Shown one piece after another: positions 1 to 7,133 of a stretch of 44,493 bases of DNA (position 1 is its first letter; each line of letters begins with the position of its first letter). This DNA is from a virus. The translations under genes and the position numbers were made by a program. The DNA is taken from positions 1 through 44,493 of the IMG/VR virus record IMGVR_UViG_3300025120_000121; one strand, given 5' to 3'. Under the pieces are notes generated by a model. The model made no database searches. It had not been told where the DNA came from and saw nothing but the letters and a program-made list of their open reading frames with translations.

Positions 1-1
1 T

Positions 2-166
2 AAACAAGCGGACGCCGGACGCCCGCCCCTGATCCAAACGTACAGGAACCGATTCGCGTGGTTTAAAGACCGCCGACCGCATCCAATCGATGAAGTAAAA
101 CGCAACGGCGGGGAAAAAGTGATAGCACTTCCCGTGGTTTCTACAGCCCCACAGCCTACCCACTGA
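2..166 (+). CDS. Partial unknown protein, C-terminal 54 residues
   Basis: A reading frame is open from base 2 to a TGA at 164-166 with no start inside the window, so it would be the 3' end of a gene that begins upstream. The visible peptide is basic in its middle (RNRFAWFKDRRP) and ends in a Pro/Thr-rich tail. The other two plus frames are closed within the first 30 bases. I recognise no family. It lies upstream of the terminase large subunit, where a small terminase subunit is sometimes found, but nothing in the residues supports that assignment. The segment is visibly GC-richer than the rest of the window. It could also be a chance open frame in GC-rich non-coding DNA. Confidence 0.35.
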   Translation, partial: KQADAGRPPLIQTYRNRFAWFKDRRPHPIDEVKRNGGEKVIALPVVSTAPQPTH

Positions 167-409
167 CCGCGGTTTTTAAAACTGGATTCAATCGCACGGC
201 GGGCGGTTTCCGGTTACCGGTTACTGGTTTTTGGCGTGGTTCCGCGGTTTTTTAAGATTTTTTAAGATTCGGCGGGCACACAGCTCTGGGTACAGCAGCA
301 AGGTCCATGTTTCTCACAAATAATGTATAGTATTTTTGTATTAGATACGTTAGTATAGGATAAAGCCCACAGGTACCCTACAGGTACCCTAAGGGTCCCC
401 GGAGCGCGA
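167..409. other. Non-coding leader upstream of terL with short direct repeats
   Basis: I see no gene in this 243-bp stretch. It holds short direct repeats: CCGCGGTTTTT occurs near 167 and again near 243; CCGGTTAC and GGTTACTGG follow one another near 210-227; TTTTTTAAGA is repeated back to back near 250-268; and ACAGGTACCCT is repeated in tandem near 370-390. An AT-rich patch at about 317-362 contains TATAGT and TAGTATAGG elements, but none has a well-spaced -35 partner, so no promoter is called. The ribosome binding site GGAG (401-404) sits 5 bases before the terL start. The repeats could be part of a packaging start or genome-end region, which is inference only. Confidence 0.4.
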
Positions 410-1867
410 ATGGAAGCACAAGAAGTAACCTCGAAACGATTAAAGCTTGAATTAAGGCTAGAGCAGTTAAAAAAAATAGATTATTCACAAAATAATTTTT
501 TACATTTTGTGAAGTCTATGTGGCCTGAATTTATTGCAGGGGCCCATCATAAAATTATATCTGACAAGCTTGAAGACATTGCAAGCGGTAAACTAAAAAG
601 ATTGATTGTTAACATGCCCCCGCGACACACGAAGTCTGAGTTTGCCAGCTATCTCTTTCCAGCGTGGATGATCGGCCGTAAGCCGACAATGAAAATTATA
701 CAGGCGACACACACAACAGAACTTGCTGTCAGTTTTGGTCGTAAAGTAAAAAACCTTCTGGAACGTGACGAGTACAAGGAAATATTTCCAGACGCACATC
801 TATCTGTTGACAGTAAGGCATCTGGTCGTTGGGATACAAAAGCCGGCGGCATGTATTACGCCGTGGGTGTCGGATCAAACCTAGCGGGTCGTGGTGGAGA
901 TCTTATTGTTATTGATGACCCACACTCGGAACAGACAGCTATGTCAAACTCCGGTTTTGAAGATGCGTGGGAATGGTATACGGGGGGACCCCGACAGAGA
1001 CTACAGCCCGGAGGAGCAATAGTTCTTGTACAGACAAGATGGTCGCTGAAAGATATGACAGGACAGTTGATAAAATCCATGGCCAAGGATCCCCTAGCTG
1101 ACCAGTGGGAGGTTATTGAGCTGCCAGCCATTATGCCCAGCGGCTCTGCCTGCTGGCCGGAATACTGGTCAAAAAAAGATTTAGACTCTGTAAAAGCTTC
1201 TATACCGCCGTCCAAATGGAATGCACAGTACCAGCAAAACCCTACCGGTGAGGACAATGCGATTATTCCCCGTGGCTGGTGGAAACGATGGAAGAAGAAA
1301 AACGTGCCTGACCTAAAATATGTTATACAAAGTTATGATACGGCGTTCACGAAACGCGAAACGTCAGACTATTCTGCCATAACTACATGGGGTGTGTTTT
1401 CTCCTGAAGAAGGCGGACCACCAGGATTAATACTACTGGACAGTAAAAAGGGACGTTGGGACTTTCCAGATTTAAAAGCCAAAGCTTTAGATGAATATGA
1501 GTACTGGGACCCCGACACGGTAATCGTGGAAGCAAAAGCAAGTGGGCTACCTTTGACCCACGAACTACGGAACACGGGTATTCCTGTTGTAAACTTTACG
1601 CCTTCTAAAGGTAATGACAAGGTATCAAGGGTCCACTCGGTATCACCTTTGTTTGAAGCAGGGATGGTCTGGGCCCCCGAAGAGACGTTTGCAGACGAGA
1701 TGATAGAAGAAGTTGCAGCTTTTCCAAATGGAGAGTATGATGACCTTGTAGATAGTATGACGCAGGCTTTAATGCGTTACCGGCAGGGTAACTTTGTAAA
1801 CCTGCCTTCGGACGATTGGGGCGATGACGAATTGAAAGAGACAAGGATAAGGGCTTATTATGGATGA
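410..1867 (+). CDS. terL: Terminase large subunit (DNA packaging ATPase/nuclease)
   Basis: The 485-aa protein has the full two-domain layout of a phage packaging motor. The N-terminal ATPase has a Walker A-type loop PPRHTKS (residues 70-76), a Walker B strand LIVIDDP (165-171) and a coupling motif AIVLVQTRWS (203-212). The C-terminal RNase H-like nuclease shows candidate metal ligands D310 (QSYDTAF), E374 (VIVEAKAS) and D445/D449 (YDDLVDSM). The protein would cut concatemeric DNA and pump it through the portal using ATP. Length is normal for the family. The start at 410 is supported by GGAG at 401-404. It opens the head module and overlaps the next gene by 8 bases, suggesting translational coupling. 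No small subunit was recognised nearby. Confidence 0.95.
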   Translation: MEAQEVTSKRLKLELRLEQLKKIDYSQNNFLHFVKSMWPEFIAGAHHKIISDKLEDIASGKLKRLIVNMPPRHTKSEFASYLFPAWMIGRKPTMKIIQATHTTELAVSFGRKVKNLLERDEYKEIFPDAHLSVDSKASGRWDTKAGGMYYAVGVGSNLAGRGGDLIVIDDPHSEQTAMSNSGFEDAWEWYTGGPRQRLQPGGAIVLVQTRWSLKDMTGQLIKSMAKDPLADQWEVIELPAIMPSGSACWPEYWSKKDLDSVKASIPPSKWNAQYQQNPTGEDNAIIPRGWWKRWKKKNVPDLKYVIQSYDTAFTKRETSDYSAITTWGVFSPEEGGPPGLILLDSKKGRWDFPDLKAKALDEYEYWDPDTVIVEAKASGLPLTHELRNTGIPVVNFTPSKGNDKVSRVHSVSPLFEAGMVWAPEETFADEMIEEVAAFPNGEYDDLVDSMTQALMRYRQGNFVNLPSDDWGDDELKETRIRAYYG

Positions 1868-2123
1868 CTTCATGGATCTTATTCAGTGGATTGGCGGCGA
1901 ACCGTTTGCCGTGGGACTCCACCGAAAAAAAATTTTAGTAGGCGGTTTTGAAAAACTTTCGGATCTTGAAAGAGAAGCTTTGCAATACGAAGCTGACTGG
2001 CATGACAGGTATAATGTCAAAGGCGACCAGTACGGCATGAACTTTCAGAATGGTGGGGTAGTATCTTTACCCGCCGCACAAAAAATAAATAATTATTTTA
2101 ATAAACTAAACAATGGGAGATAA
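1860..2123 (+). CDS. Unknown small protein between terL and portal
   Basis: This 87-aa frame starts inside the last codons of terL (8-base overlap); a second in-frame ATG lies at 1872. The protein is soluble-looking, with an N-terminal hydrophobic/aromatic patch (LIQWIGGEPFAVGL), a charged helix with sequence EREALQYEADWHDRY (about residues 40-54) and an Asn-rich end. I do not recognise the family. Its place in a tight terL-portal operon suggests a packaging or head-assembly accessory. A small terminase subunit is conceivable because of position and size, but no helix-turn-helix is obvious. Confidence 0.7.
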   Translation: MDDFMDLIQWIGGEPFAVGLHRKKILVGGFEKLSDLEREALQYEADWHDRYNVKGDQYGMNFQNGGVVSLPAAQKINNYFNKLNNGR

Positions 2124-2125
2124 GA

Positions 2126-2419
2126 ATGAGTGACGAAGAACAACTTTTAAAAGCAGACGGGTTTGATAAGGCAGTTTTAGGCGTTGGCCGAAGATGCGGC
2201 CAACCGGACCTTTTAGTGTACGATTATCACAAGTGTTGCGAAATACTTGTGAAACGTGATAAGATGACGTATGAAGATGCAATGGAGTTTATGGAATATA
2301 ATGTCGTAGGTGCATGGGTAGGAGAATTAACACCTGTTTTTGTAAATACAGACAAAGAAGAAATAAGTGAACTTTATGATTTATCAGAGGTACAGTTAGA
2401 TGGCAAAACCACCCATTAG
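2126..2419 (+). CDS. Conserved phage protein of unknown function
   Basis: A 97-aa protein with a good ribosome binding site (GGGAGATAAG just before the ATG). The centre reads as one mixed alpha/beta domain with the pattern DYHKCCEILVKRDKMTYEDA (about residues 32-51), then EFMEYNVVGAWVGE. Proteins with this central pattern are familiar as short genes in marine phages and have no assigned function that I know of. There are paired cysteines (CC, residues 36-37) and another at residue 24. It overlaps the portal start by 20 bases, so it is probably co-translated with the portal. Confidence 0.75.
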   Translation: MSDEEQLLKADGFDKAVLGVGRRCGQPDLLVYDYHKCCEILVKRDKMTYEDAMEFMEYNVVGAWVGELTPVFVNTDKEEISELYDLSEVQLDGKTTH

Positions 2420-4835
2420 TTTAATGGACAGAAATGTTCCGGCACAGCTTGATCCGCAAGATCTGGAAGCTGAGATAGAGTTAGAGCTTCCCGGAAGCTT
2501 GGAGCCCAGAGAAATTGGTGAAATAGAAGTTGAGATGGAAGAAGACGGCGGTGCTGTCATTGATTTCGACCCGACAGCCACGGCTGCCGAATCAGCTCCA
2601 CAGGATTTTTTTGGTAATCTAGCAGAAAACATTGATGACCAGCAGCTAAGTACGTTAGCTGGTGAACTGGTAGCGGAGTATGAAGCAAACAAGAGCGGCC
2701 GTCAGGAATGGGAAGATGCTTTTGCAAACGGTCTGGAACTTCTTGGTTTTAATTACAGTGAACGCTCGGAACCTTTCAATGGAGCCACAGGCGTTACACA
2801 TCCGCTGTTAGCCGAAGCTGCTGTGCAGTTTCAGGCACAGGCATTTAACGAGCTGTTGCCAGCAGGTGGTCCGGTAAGAACAAGTATTATTGGAGCGACA
2901 ACAAGGGAAACGGAAGATCAGTCACAGCGTGTAAAAGATTTTATGAACCATTACATTACAAACGTAATGGAAGAGTATACACCTGAGTTTGACCAGATGT
3001 TGTTTTATTTGCCGCTGGCAGGATCTACCTTTAAGAAAGTATATTATGACGGGGCCCTCGACAGGGCTGTCAGTAAGTTTGTACCGGCAGAAAACCTTAT
3101 TGTGCCTTACGAAGCAAACGATTTAGAAACCTGCCCTAATATAACACATACTGTAAAAATAAATTTAAACGAACTACGAAAGCAGCAGATATCAGGGTTC
3201 TATCTTGATATACCTGTATTACCGCAACAGGGTAACAGCAGTTCGTTGACACAGGAGATAAACGAATTAAGCGGTATGGAACCGTCACAGATAGATTATG
3301 ACTGTACATTATTGGAATGTCATGCTGACCTAGACTTAGAGGGTTACGAAGATATGGGTAAGGACGGTGAGCCTACCGGTATAAAGATACCCTATATTGT
3401 GACAATCAGTCAGGATAATGGACAGGTATTGTCTATTCGTAGAAATTATGCAGAAGCAGACCCACAGAAGAAAAAGATACAATATTTTGTACATTATAAA
3501 TTTTTACCCGGTTTTGGGTTTTACGGACTAGGTTTGATACATACTATCGGTGGTCTGTCACGGACCGCGACTGCTGCATTGAGACAGTTGATTGATGCAG
3601 GTACGTTATCTAATTTACCAGCAGGCTTCAAGGCCCGTGGCTTACGGATCAGGGACGATGAGGAACCGCTCCAGCCCGGAGAGTTTAGGGACGTAGATGC
3701 CCCAGGTGGTGCAATAAGAGATTCTTTGATGCCGCTACCTTTCAAGGGTCCCGACCAGACATTATTTCAGTTATTAGGTTTTGTTGTTCAAGCAGGACAA
3801 CGATTCGCAACTATTACCGACTTAAAGGTTGGTGATGGAAACCAGCAGGCAGCCGTAGGTACTACCATAGCAATGATGGAACAGGGCTCACGGGTCATGT
3901 CTGCTGTACATAAACGCTTGCATTATGCAATGCGTGTAGAATTTAAACTACTTTCTAAAGTTATGGCCGATAGCTTGCCGCCTGAATATCCTTATGCGAT
4001 AGAAGGCGCGGAAGCTACGATCAAAGCACAGGATTTTGATGATCGTGTAGACATCATCCCTGTGTCCAATCCAAACGTCTTTAGTCAGTCTCAGCGTATC
4101 GCGCTTGCTCAGACACAAATGCAGCTAGCAGCACAAGCTCCTGAAATGCATAATATGTATGAGGTGTACCGTGATATGTATGAAGCATTGGGTGTAAGAA
4201 ATATTGATAAATATCTTAACCCACCTGTTTCTCAGGAGCCTGCACCAAAAGACCCAGCACAGGAGAATATGGATGTATTGGATCAAGCCCCCCTTGTGGC
4301 CTTTCAAGGACAAAACCATCAAGCGCATATCATGGCCCATTTGGTTTTTGGCGGTTCGCCTACAGTTAGTGGAACGCCTCCGGTTGCTGTTGCATTACAA
4401 AAACACGTTATGGAACATGTTAAAATCCAAGCTCAAGAACGGGCTATGGCTGAAGTCACTCAAAAAAGAGGACCCCAAACGCAAGAGGGGCCGTCCCAAG
4501 AAGAAATCCTGACTATGGAATCTTTAACAGCACAATATGTGGCTGAAGGGTTGCAGCAGGTTCAGCAACTTAGCCAGCAATTAAGCGGTGCAGGAGCCCC
4601 TGACCCTGTTGTTGAATTAAAACAACAAGAATTACAGCTAAGAGCACAGAAAGATCAGGCCGATATAGAGCGTGAACAAGCTAAATTGCAACTAAAAAGT
4701 AAACAGATCAATCAATCGGGCGATATTTCACGGGAAAGAATACAAAGTCAGGAAAACATGACGGGTGATCGTATCGATGCTGCGAGAGAACGAGAAATTT
4801 TGAAACAACAGGCAAAACAAAGGAGTGGACAATGA
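2400..4835 (+). CDS. Portal protein, P22-like
   Basis: An 811-aa protein, the usual size of P22-type portals of short-tailed phages. An acidic N-terminal extension (residues 1-80) precedes the portal core, which begins near VAEYEANKSGRQEWEDAF and continues with FNGATGVTHPLLAEA (126-140), a region recognisable in marine-phage portals. The C-terminal third is rich in Gln and Ala and forms long helices (about 690-811), fitting the barrel/coiled-coil end of P22-type portals. The ring it forms is the DNA entry channel and the docking site for TerL and the adaptor proteins encoded at 13304-15333. The start at 2400 gives a 20-base overlap with the preceding gene; its stop overlaps the next start as ATGA. 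Confidence 0.9.
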   Translation: MAKPPISLMDRNVPAQLDPQDLEAEIELELPGSLEPREIGEIEVEMEEDGGAVIDFDPTATAAESAPQDFFGNLAENIDDQQLSTLAGELVAEYEANKSGRQEWEDAFANGLELLGFNYSERSEPFNGATGVTHPLLAEAAVQFQAQAFNELLPAGGPVRTSIIGATTRETEDQSQRVKDFMNHYITNVMEEYTPEFDQMLFYLPLAGSTFKKVYYDGALDRAVSKFVPAENLIVPYEANDLETCPNITHTVKINLNELRKQQISGFYLDIPVLPQQGNSSSLTQEINELSGMEPSQIDYDCTLLECHADLDLEGYEDMGKDGEPTGIKIPYIVTISQDNGQVLSIRRNYAEADPQKKKIQYFVHYKFLPGFGFYGLGLIHTIGGLSRTATAALRQLIDAGTLSNLPAGFKARGLRIRDDEEPLQPGEFRDVDAPGGAIRDSLMPLPFKGPDQTLFQLLGFVVQAGQRFATITDLKVGDGNQQAAVGTTIAMMEQGSRVMSAVHKRLHYAMRVEFKLLSKVMADSLPPEYPYAIEGAEATIKAQDFDDRVDIIPVSNPNVFSQSQRIALAQTQMQLAAQAPEMHNMYEVYRDMYEALGVRNIDKYLNPPVSQEPAPKDPAQENMDVLDQAPLVAFQGQNHQAHIMAHLVFGGSPTVSGTPPVAVALQKHVMEHVKIQAQERAMAEVTQKRGPQTQEGPSQEEILTMESLTAQYVAEGLQQVQQLSQQLSGAGAPDPVVELKQQELQLRAQKDQADIEREQAKLQLKSKQINQSGDISRERIQSQENMTGDRIDAAREREILKQQAKQRSGQ

Positions 4836-4996
4836 GCAAAGTTCGTATTGTTACCGGAAAAGCAAAGGTAAAAATGATAAATGACGACCAAAGCTATAAG
4901 TTAAAGCAGGTTTCTGTACCAAAAGGGCCTTTAAAGAAGAAAAAAGCCCTTGGAATGGGTGCAGCGAAGCGTGGCGGTGACTATTTAGGCGTGTAA
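4832..4996 (+). CDS. Small lysine-rich protein (54 aa)
   Basis: A short gene starting in the ATGA overlap with the portal stop (4832-4835) and ending TAATG, which also contains the start of the next gene. The start has AGGAG upstream within the portal gene (4820-4824). The protein is strongly basic, with a KKKK tract (about residues 35-38), a Gly-rich end and the C-terminus GGDYLGV. Tight coupling on both sides, with perfect TAATG/ATGA junctions, makes it a real gene despite its length. Function is unknown; a DNA- or RNA-binding virion component is a guess based on charge only. Confidence 0.75.
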   Translation: MSKVRIVTGKAKVKMINDDQSYKLKQVSVPKGPLKKKKALGMGAAKRGGDYLGV

Positions 4997-5328
4997 TGTC
5001 TGAAAAAAAGCTACAAGAAGGCAGTAGATACTTAAAACATGACCTTGATGGTGATGGAATTGTAACGGACGAAGAAATAGCCCGTGAAGAACGAATTATT
5101 CGTTTGGAAAACAATGATAAGATGCAGGACCAGCAGCGTATGCTTTGCTGGGTGTCTTCCATATCTTCCATAGTGTTAATTGTAGTAGTAATGTCACCTC
5201 TTATTCCAAATGCAAGGGTAGAAATGGTCACAGCTTTACTTTCTACCTATGTTGTAGCAAATTTAGGTATTGTAGCAACATTTATGGGTACGACTGCTTT
5301 TACAAGGTCAAAAGAAAATGGTAAATGA
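4996..5328 (+). CDS. EF-hand membrane protein, possible holin-like
   Basis: A 110-aa protein with a canonical calcium-binding EF-hand loop near its N-terminus: D16-L-D18-G-D20-G-I22-V-T24-D-E-E27, with all side-chain ligand positions filled. A charged helix follows (residues 27-48). Two hydrophobic segments (about 51-70 and 78-100) are separated by the short polar turn PNARVE, ending in a basic tail. The layout predicts a cytoplasmic or periplasmic calcium-sensing head on a two-pass membrane hairpin, a topology also seen in small holins. The role is not known. It overlaps neighbours by 1 base upstream and 4 bases downstream, so it is co-translated with the small-gene cluster. Confidence 0.8.
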   Translation: MSEKKLQEGSRYLKHDLDGDGIVTDEEIAREERIIRLENNDKMQDQQRMLCWVSSISSIVLIVVVMSPLIPNARVEMVTALLSTYVVANLGIVATFMGTTAFTRSKENGK

Positions 5329-5507
5329 TATGGGTATTGATAGTAATTTTACATGGAACGGATATACAAGAACGTGTTTTTTTCTCAGATCTTAACACAT
5401 GTCTCTCCTTTGCCGAAAAAATACGGGCACAGAACACGCACCAGCAAACTGCGTTTTCCCAAGTTTATGTCACGACTTACTGCGTTCCTCAAAAGGAAGG
5501 ACAATGA
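5325..5507 (+). CDS. Small protein with N-terminal hydrophobic segment
   Basis: A 60-aa protein that starts in an ATGA overlap with the EF-hand gene. Residues 1-10 (MIWVLIVILH) are hydrophobic and short for a full signal peptide. The rest is a soluble helix/strand domain with two cysteines (C26, C53) that could form a disulphide if exported. Short proteins of the type MIWVLIV...KIRAQNTHQQTAFSQ are familiar from marine phages but have no known function. A longer overlapping frame (to 5541) exists here but lacks such features and is taken as a shadow. Its place between two membrane proteins suggests an envelope role, possibly in lysis. Confidence 0.65.
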   Translation: MIWVLIVILHGTDIQERVFFSDLNTCLSFAEKIRAQNTHQQTAFSQVYVTTYCVPQKEGQ

Positions 5508-5537
5508 AGATCCTAAATACTTAAAAGGAAAAAGTAA

Positions 5538-5738
5538 ATGATGGAACAAACAATAAGTGACGTAGAAAACTTAACTAAAACCGTTAATTTTAATGAGGGT
5601 GGTGGTAGTGATGTTGAAGCTGGTATACAGTTTATTTACCACATGCGAGAGCACTTGGTTGATATTGGAATTGCGACAGTATATGGTTTAGCTGTATACG
5701 CACTGTTTTTATGGATTACTAAAACAATAAAGGGGTAA
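5538..5738 (+). CDS. Single-pass membrane protein (66 aa)
   Basis: The protein has an acidic/polar N-terminal half with GGGSD and one hydrophobic segment (about residues 42-61, IGIATVYGLAVYALFLWITK), ending KTIKG. The start could be either of two adjacent ATGs (5538 or 5541), preceded by AAAGGAAAAAG. An N-terminal soluble part and a C-terminal membrane anchor resemble small holin or antiholin components, but the sequence alone does not prove this. It belongs to the same run of membrane and basic mini-genes after the portal. Confidence 0.7.
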   Translation: MMEQTISDVENLTKTVNFNEGGGSDVEAGIQFIYHMREHLVDIGIATVYGLAVYALFLWITKTIKG

Positions 5739-5741
5739 CAA

Positions 5742-5918
5742 ATGGCTGTAAAGGGATTTAGAAAACCAAAATCAAGTGGAGGAAAATCAACTCCAAAAAA
5801 CAAAGCATTATACTCAAGAGTTAAATCCGAAGCAAAACGTAAGTTTGATGTATATCCTAGTGCTTATGCAAATGCTTGGCTTGTTAAGACATACAAGAAA
5901 AGAGGCGGAACTTACTAA
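5742..5918 (+). CDS. Small basic protein (58 aa)
   Basis: A short gene preceded by AGGGG (5731-5735) and ending TAATG, shared with the next start. The N-terminal 35 residues are Lys/Ser/Gly-rich and probably disordered. The C-terminal half has a defined pattern, VYPSAYANAWLVKTYKKRGG, which I have seen in small proteins of marine phages and giant viruses. Its function is unknown. The conserved aromatic end and basic charge suggest it binds nucleic acid or another acidic partner inside the virion. Confidence 0.75.
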   Translation: MAVKGFRKPKSSGGKSTPKNKALYSRVKSEAKRKFDVYPSAYANAWLVKTYKKRGGTY

Positions 5919-6169
5919 TGGCTAAACCACAGGGCGGCCTGACTAAATGGTTTAAAGAAGATTGGCGCGATGTAAAGACAGGAAAAAAATGTGGTCGATC
6001 TGGTAAAGAAAAAAAGAAAAGACCATATCCTGCTTGCAGACCTGCCGCCGTTGCTGGTAGAATATCAAAATCAGAAGCTCGTAAGAAAACAGGATCGGGT
6101 AAAGTCAAATGGTCTGTAACAGCTTCGGGGCGTAAACGTAAGCCAATGAGAAAAACAAAGAAAGCATAA
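5918..6169 (+). CDS. Small basic Cys-containing protein, DUF5872-like
   Basis: An 83-aa, highly basic protein. Its core runs from LTKWFKEDWRDVKTGKKCGR through KKKRPYPACRPA to a Ser/Lys-rich end with KVKWSVTASGRKRKP. The two Cys-containing segments (C26 within KKCGR and the later PACRP) and the KWFKEDW opening match my memory of DUF5872-type proteins in marine phages and other aquatic viruses; that label is unchecked. Two cysteines are too few for a classical zinc finger alone. It overlaps both neighbours by 1 base through TAATG junctions and is part of a run of basic proteins likely made together with the head. Confidence 0.75.
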   Translation: MAKPQGGLTKWFKEDWRDVKTGKKCGRSGKEKKKRPYPACRPAAVAGRISKSEARKKTGSGKVKWSVTASGRKRKPMRKTKKA

Positions 6170-6456
6170 TGGCACGAAAACCAGACAAACAACCACCTAA
6201 GACTAAAAAGTATTATCGCTCTACCAAATCTGGTGCGGGTATGACAAAGGAAGGTGTTGCCAGATACAGGCGTGAAAACCCTGGCAGTAAATTAAAAACA
6301 GCGGTCACGGGTAAGGTTAAAAAAGGCAGTAAGGCTGCAAATAGACGTAAATCATATTGTGCAAGATCATTAGGTCAGTTGAAAAGAAGTTCAGCAAAGA
6401 CAAGAAATGATCCTAATTCAAGAATTAGACAAGCAAGAAGAAGATGGAAATGTTAA
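6169..6456 (+). CDS. Small arginine/lysine-rich protein, DUF6321-like
   Basis: A 95-aa protein that is extremely basic throughout. The ordered part reads GAGMTKEGVARYRRENPGSK, then KTAVTGKVKKGSKAANRRKS, a single YCARS segment and the C-terminus RIRQARRRWKC ending in Cys. This order (GxTxxGVAxYRRxNPGSKLxTAVT ... RRKSxCxR ... RxWxC) is one I recall as a conserved family in cyanophages, pelagiphages and some giant viruses (DUF6321, label from memory). No function is established. Charge suggests nucleic-acid binding. It ends the first small-gene run; a 141-bp structured gap follows. Confidence 0.8.
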   Translation: MARKPDKQPPKTKKYYRSTKSGAGMTKEGVARYRRENPGSKLKTAVTGKVKKGSKAANRRKSYCARSLGQLKRSSAKTRNDPNSRIRQARRRWKC

Positions 6457-6597
6457 TATATGAGGAAGGTTCGCAGGGGTGCCTGCCTTCCTCACCAGTT
6501 ATGAGGGGTGTTTGTGTATTTTAACTTTAACTTTATTTAGAGTAGATATTTTATACAAATGGTAAGGCAGATACCCCTCACCAAATAAGGAGTTAAT
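6457..6597 (+). promoter_or_regulatory. Structured leader upstream of the holin candidate
   Basis: No gene fits in this gap. It contains a local hairpin at 6461-6494: TGAGGAAG pairs with CTTCCTCA and GCAGG with CCTGC around a GGTG loop, with a 4-base bulge. There is no following T run, so it is not a standard terminator. The downstream segment 6561-6582 can instead pair with parts of the hairpin (AAGGCAG with CTGCCTT, and ACCCCT with AGGGGT) or with TGAGGGGT at 6502-6509. The region between is AT-rich (TTTAACTTTAACTTTATTTAG), with no confident promoter. AGGAG at 6587-6592 is the ribosome binding site of the next gene. Confidence 0.5.
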
Positions 6598-7005
6598 ATG
6601 TTAGGACTAGGAAGTATAATAGGGCCAATAGGTTCATTAGCCAGTACGTGGTTACAAGGACGTGTTGATAAAGCTAAAGCAGAAACAGATGTTAAGGTAG
6701 CTAAAGCCAAAGCCGAAGCAAAGGTTTACGAGACGGAAGCAACATCTAGTTTTCTTAATGAGCAAGCTCTTACAAATCAAATGGGTGAAAGTTGGAAGGA
6801 CGAATTTTGGAGCCTGATTTTTGGGGCAATCCTTGTGGCCTCCTTCCTGCCTTGGACCCAACCATTTGTTAAGGAAGGTTTTGTTTTCTTAGAACAATCC
6901 ACGCCAAATTGGTTCGCCAACATGTTATATATAATAATAGGAAGTTCATTTGGATACCGCTTTGGTAAGCAAGGCTTACAGATGATAAACAAGAAAGGTA
7001 AGTAA
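6598..7005 (+). CDS. Holin candidate, GTA_holin_3TM-like
   Basis: A 135-aa protein. An amphipathic Lys/Ala-rich helix (residues 20-50, repeated KAKAE and VAKAKAEA) is followed by MGESWKDEFWSLIFG (62-76) and hydrophobic segments at about 72-90 and 103-122, ending in a basic tail. The WKDEFW element just before the first membrane segment and the IIIGSSFGYRFG near the last match the three-helix holin family first named from gene transfer agents, as I recall it. Such proteins form the inner-membrane lesion that releases endolysin. It has its own leader and good ribosome binding site. The matching endolysin candidate lies far away at 35007. Confidence 0.7.
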   Translation: MLGLGSIIGPIGSLASTWLQGRVDKAKAETDVKVAKAKAEAKVYETEATSSFLNEQALTNQMGESWKDEFWSLIFGAILVASFLPWTQPFVKEGFVFLEQSTPNWFANMLYIIIGSSFGYRFGKQGLQMINKKGK

Positions 7006-7133
7006 TGGCTGTTAGAAAAATAAAAAAAGTAATCAAAGGTTTAAAAAAAGCATCTAAGTTACATGCAGCACAGGCTAAAACGCTTGGGTCAATAGTAAAA
7101 AACAAAAAATCAAAAGGTTATAAAAATAAATAA
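7005..7133 (+). CDS. Very small basic protein (42 aa)
   Basis: A short gene linked to both neighbours by TAATG overlaps. The peptide is about one third Lys/Arg: RKIKKVIKGLKKASKLHAAQ, followed by KTLGSIVKNKKSKGYKNK. It would form an amphipathic basic helix with a disordered basic tail. The pattern LKKASK-HAAQAKTL is familiar from tiny genes of marine phages. Function is unknown. Its position between the holin candidate and a helical protein, and the perfect start/stop overlaps, support it as real. Confidence 0.7.
   Translation: MAVRKIKKVIKGLKKASKLHAAQAKTLGSIVKNKKSKGYKNK

Noticed and set aside
326-359. Possible promoter in the AT-rich patch before terL
   Set aside because: TATAGT, TTGTAT and TAGTAT/TATAGG elements are present, but no pair has 15-19 bp spacing, so no promoter was called.
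856-1257. Minus-strand frame of 133 residues inside the terminase gene
   Set aside because: It lies wholly within terL, whose motifs are complete on the plus strand. The minus translation has no recognisable pattern and no ribosome binding site.
4204-4512. Plus-strand 102-residue frame inside the portal gene
   Set aside because: It is in another frame of the conserved portal C-terminal part, rich in Leu/Trp/Lys by codon accident, with no start signal.
5353-5541. Plus-strand 62-residue frame overlapping the 60-aa hydrophobic protein
   Set aside because: The alternative frame from 5325 starts with an ATGA overlap and has a hydrophobic N-terminus and a familiar family pattern. This one has no good ribosome binding site and a random-looking composition.
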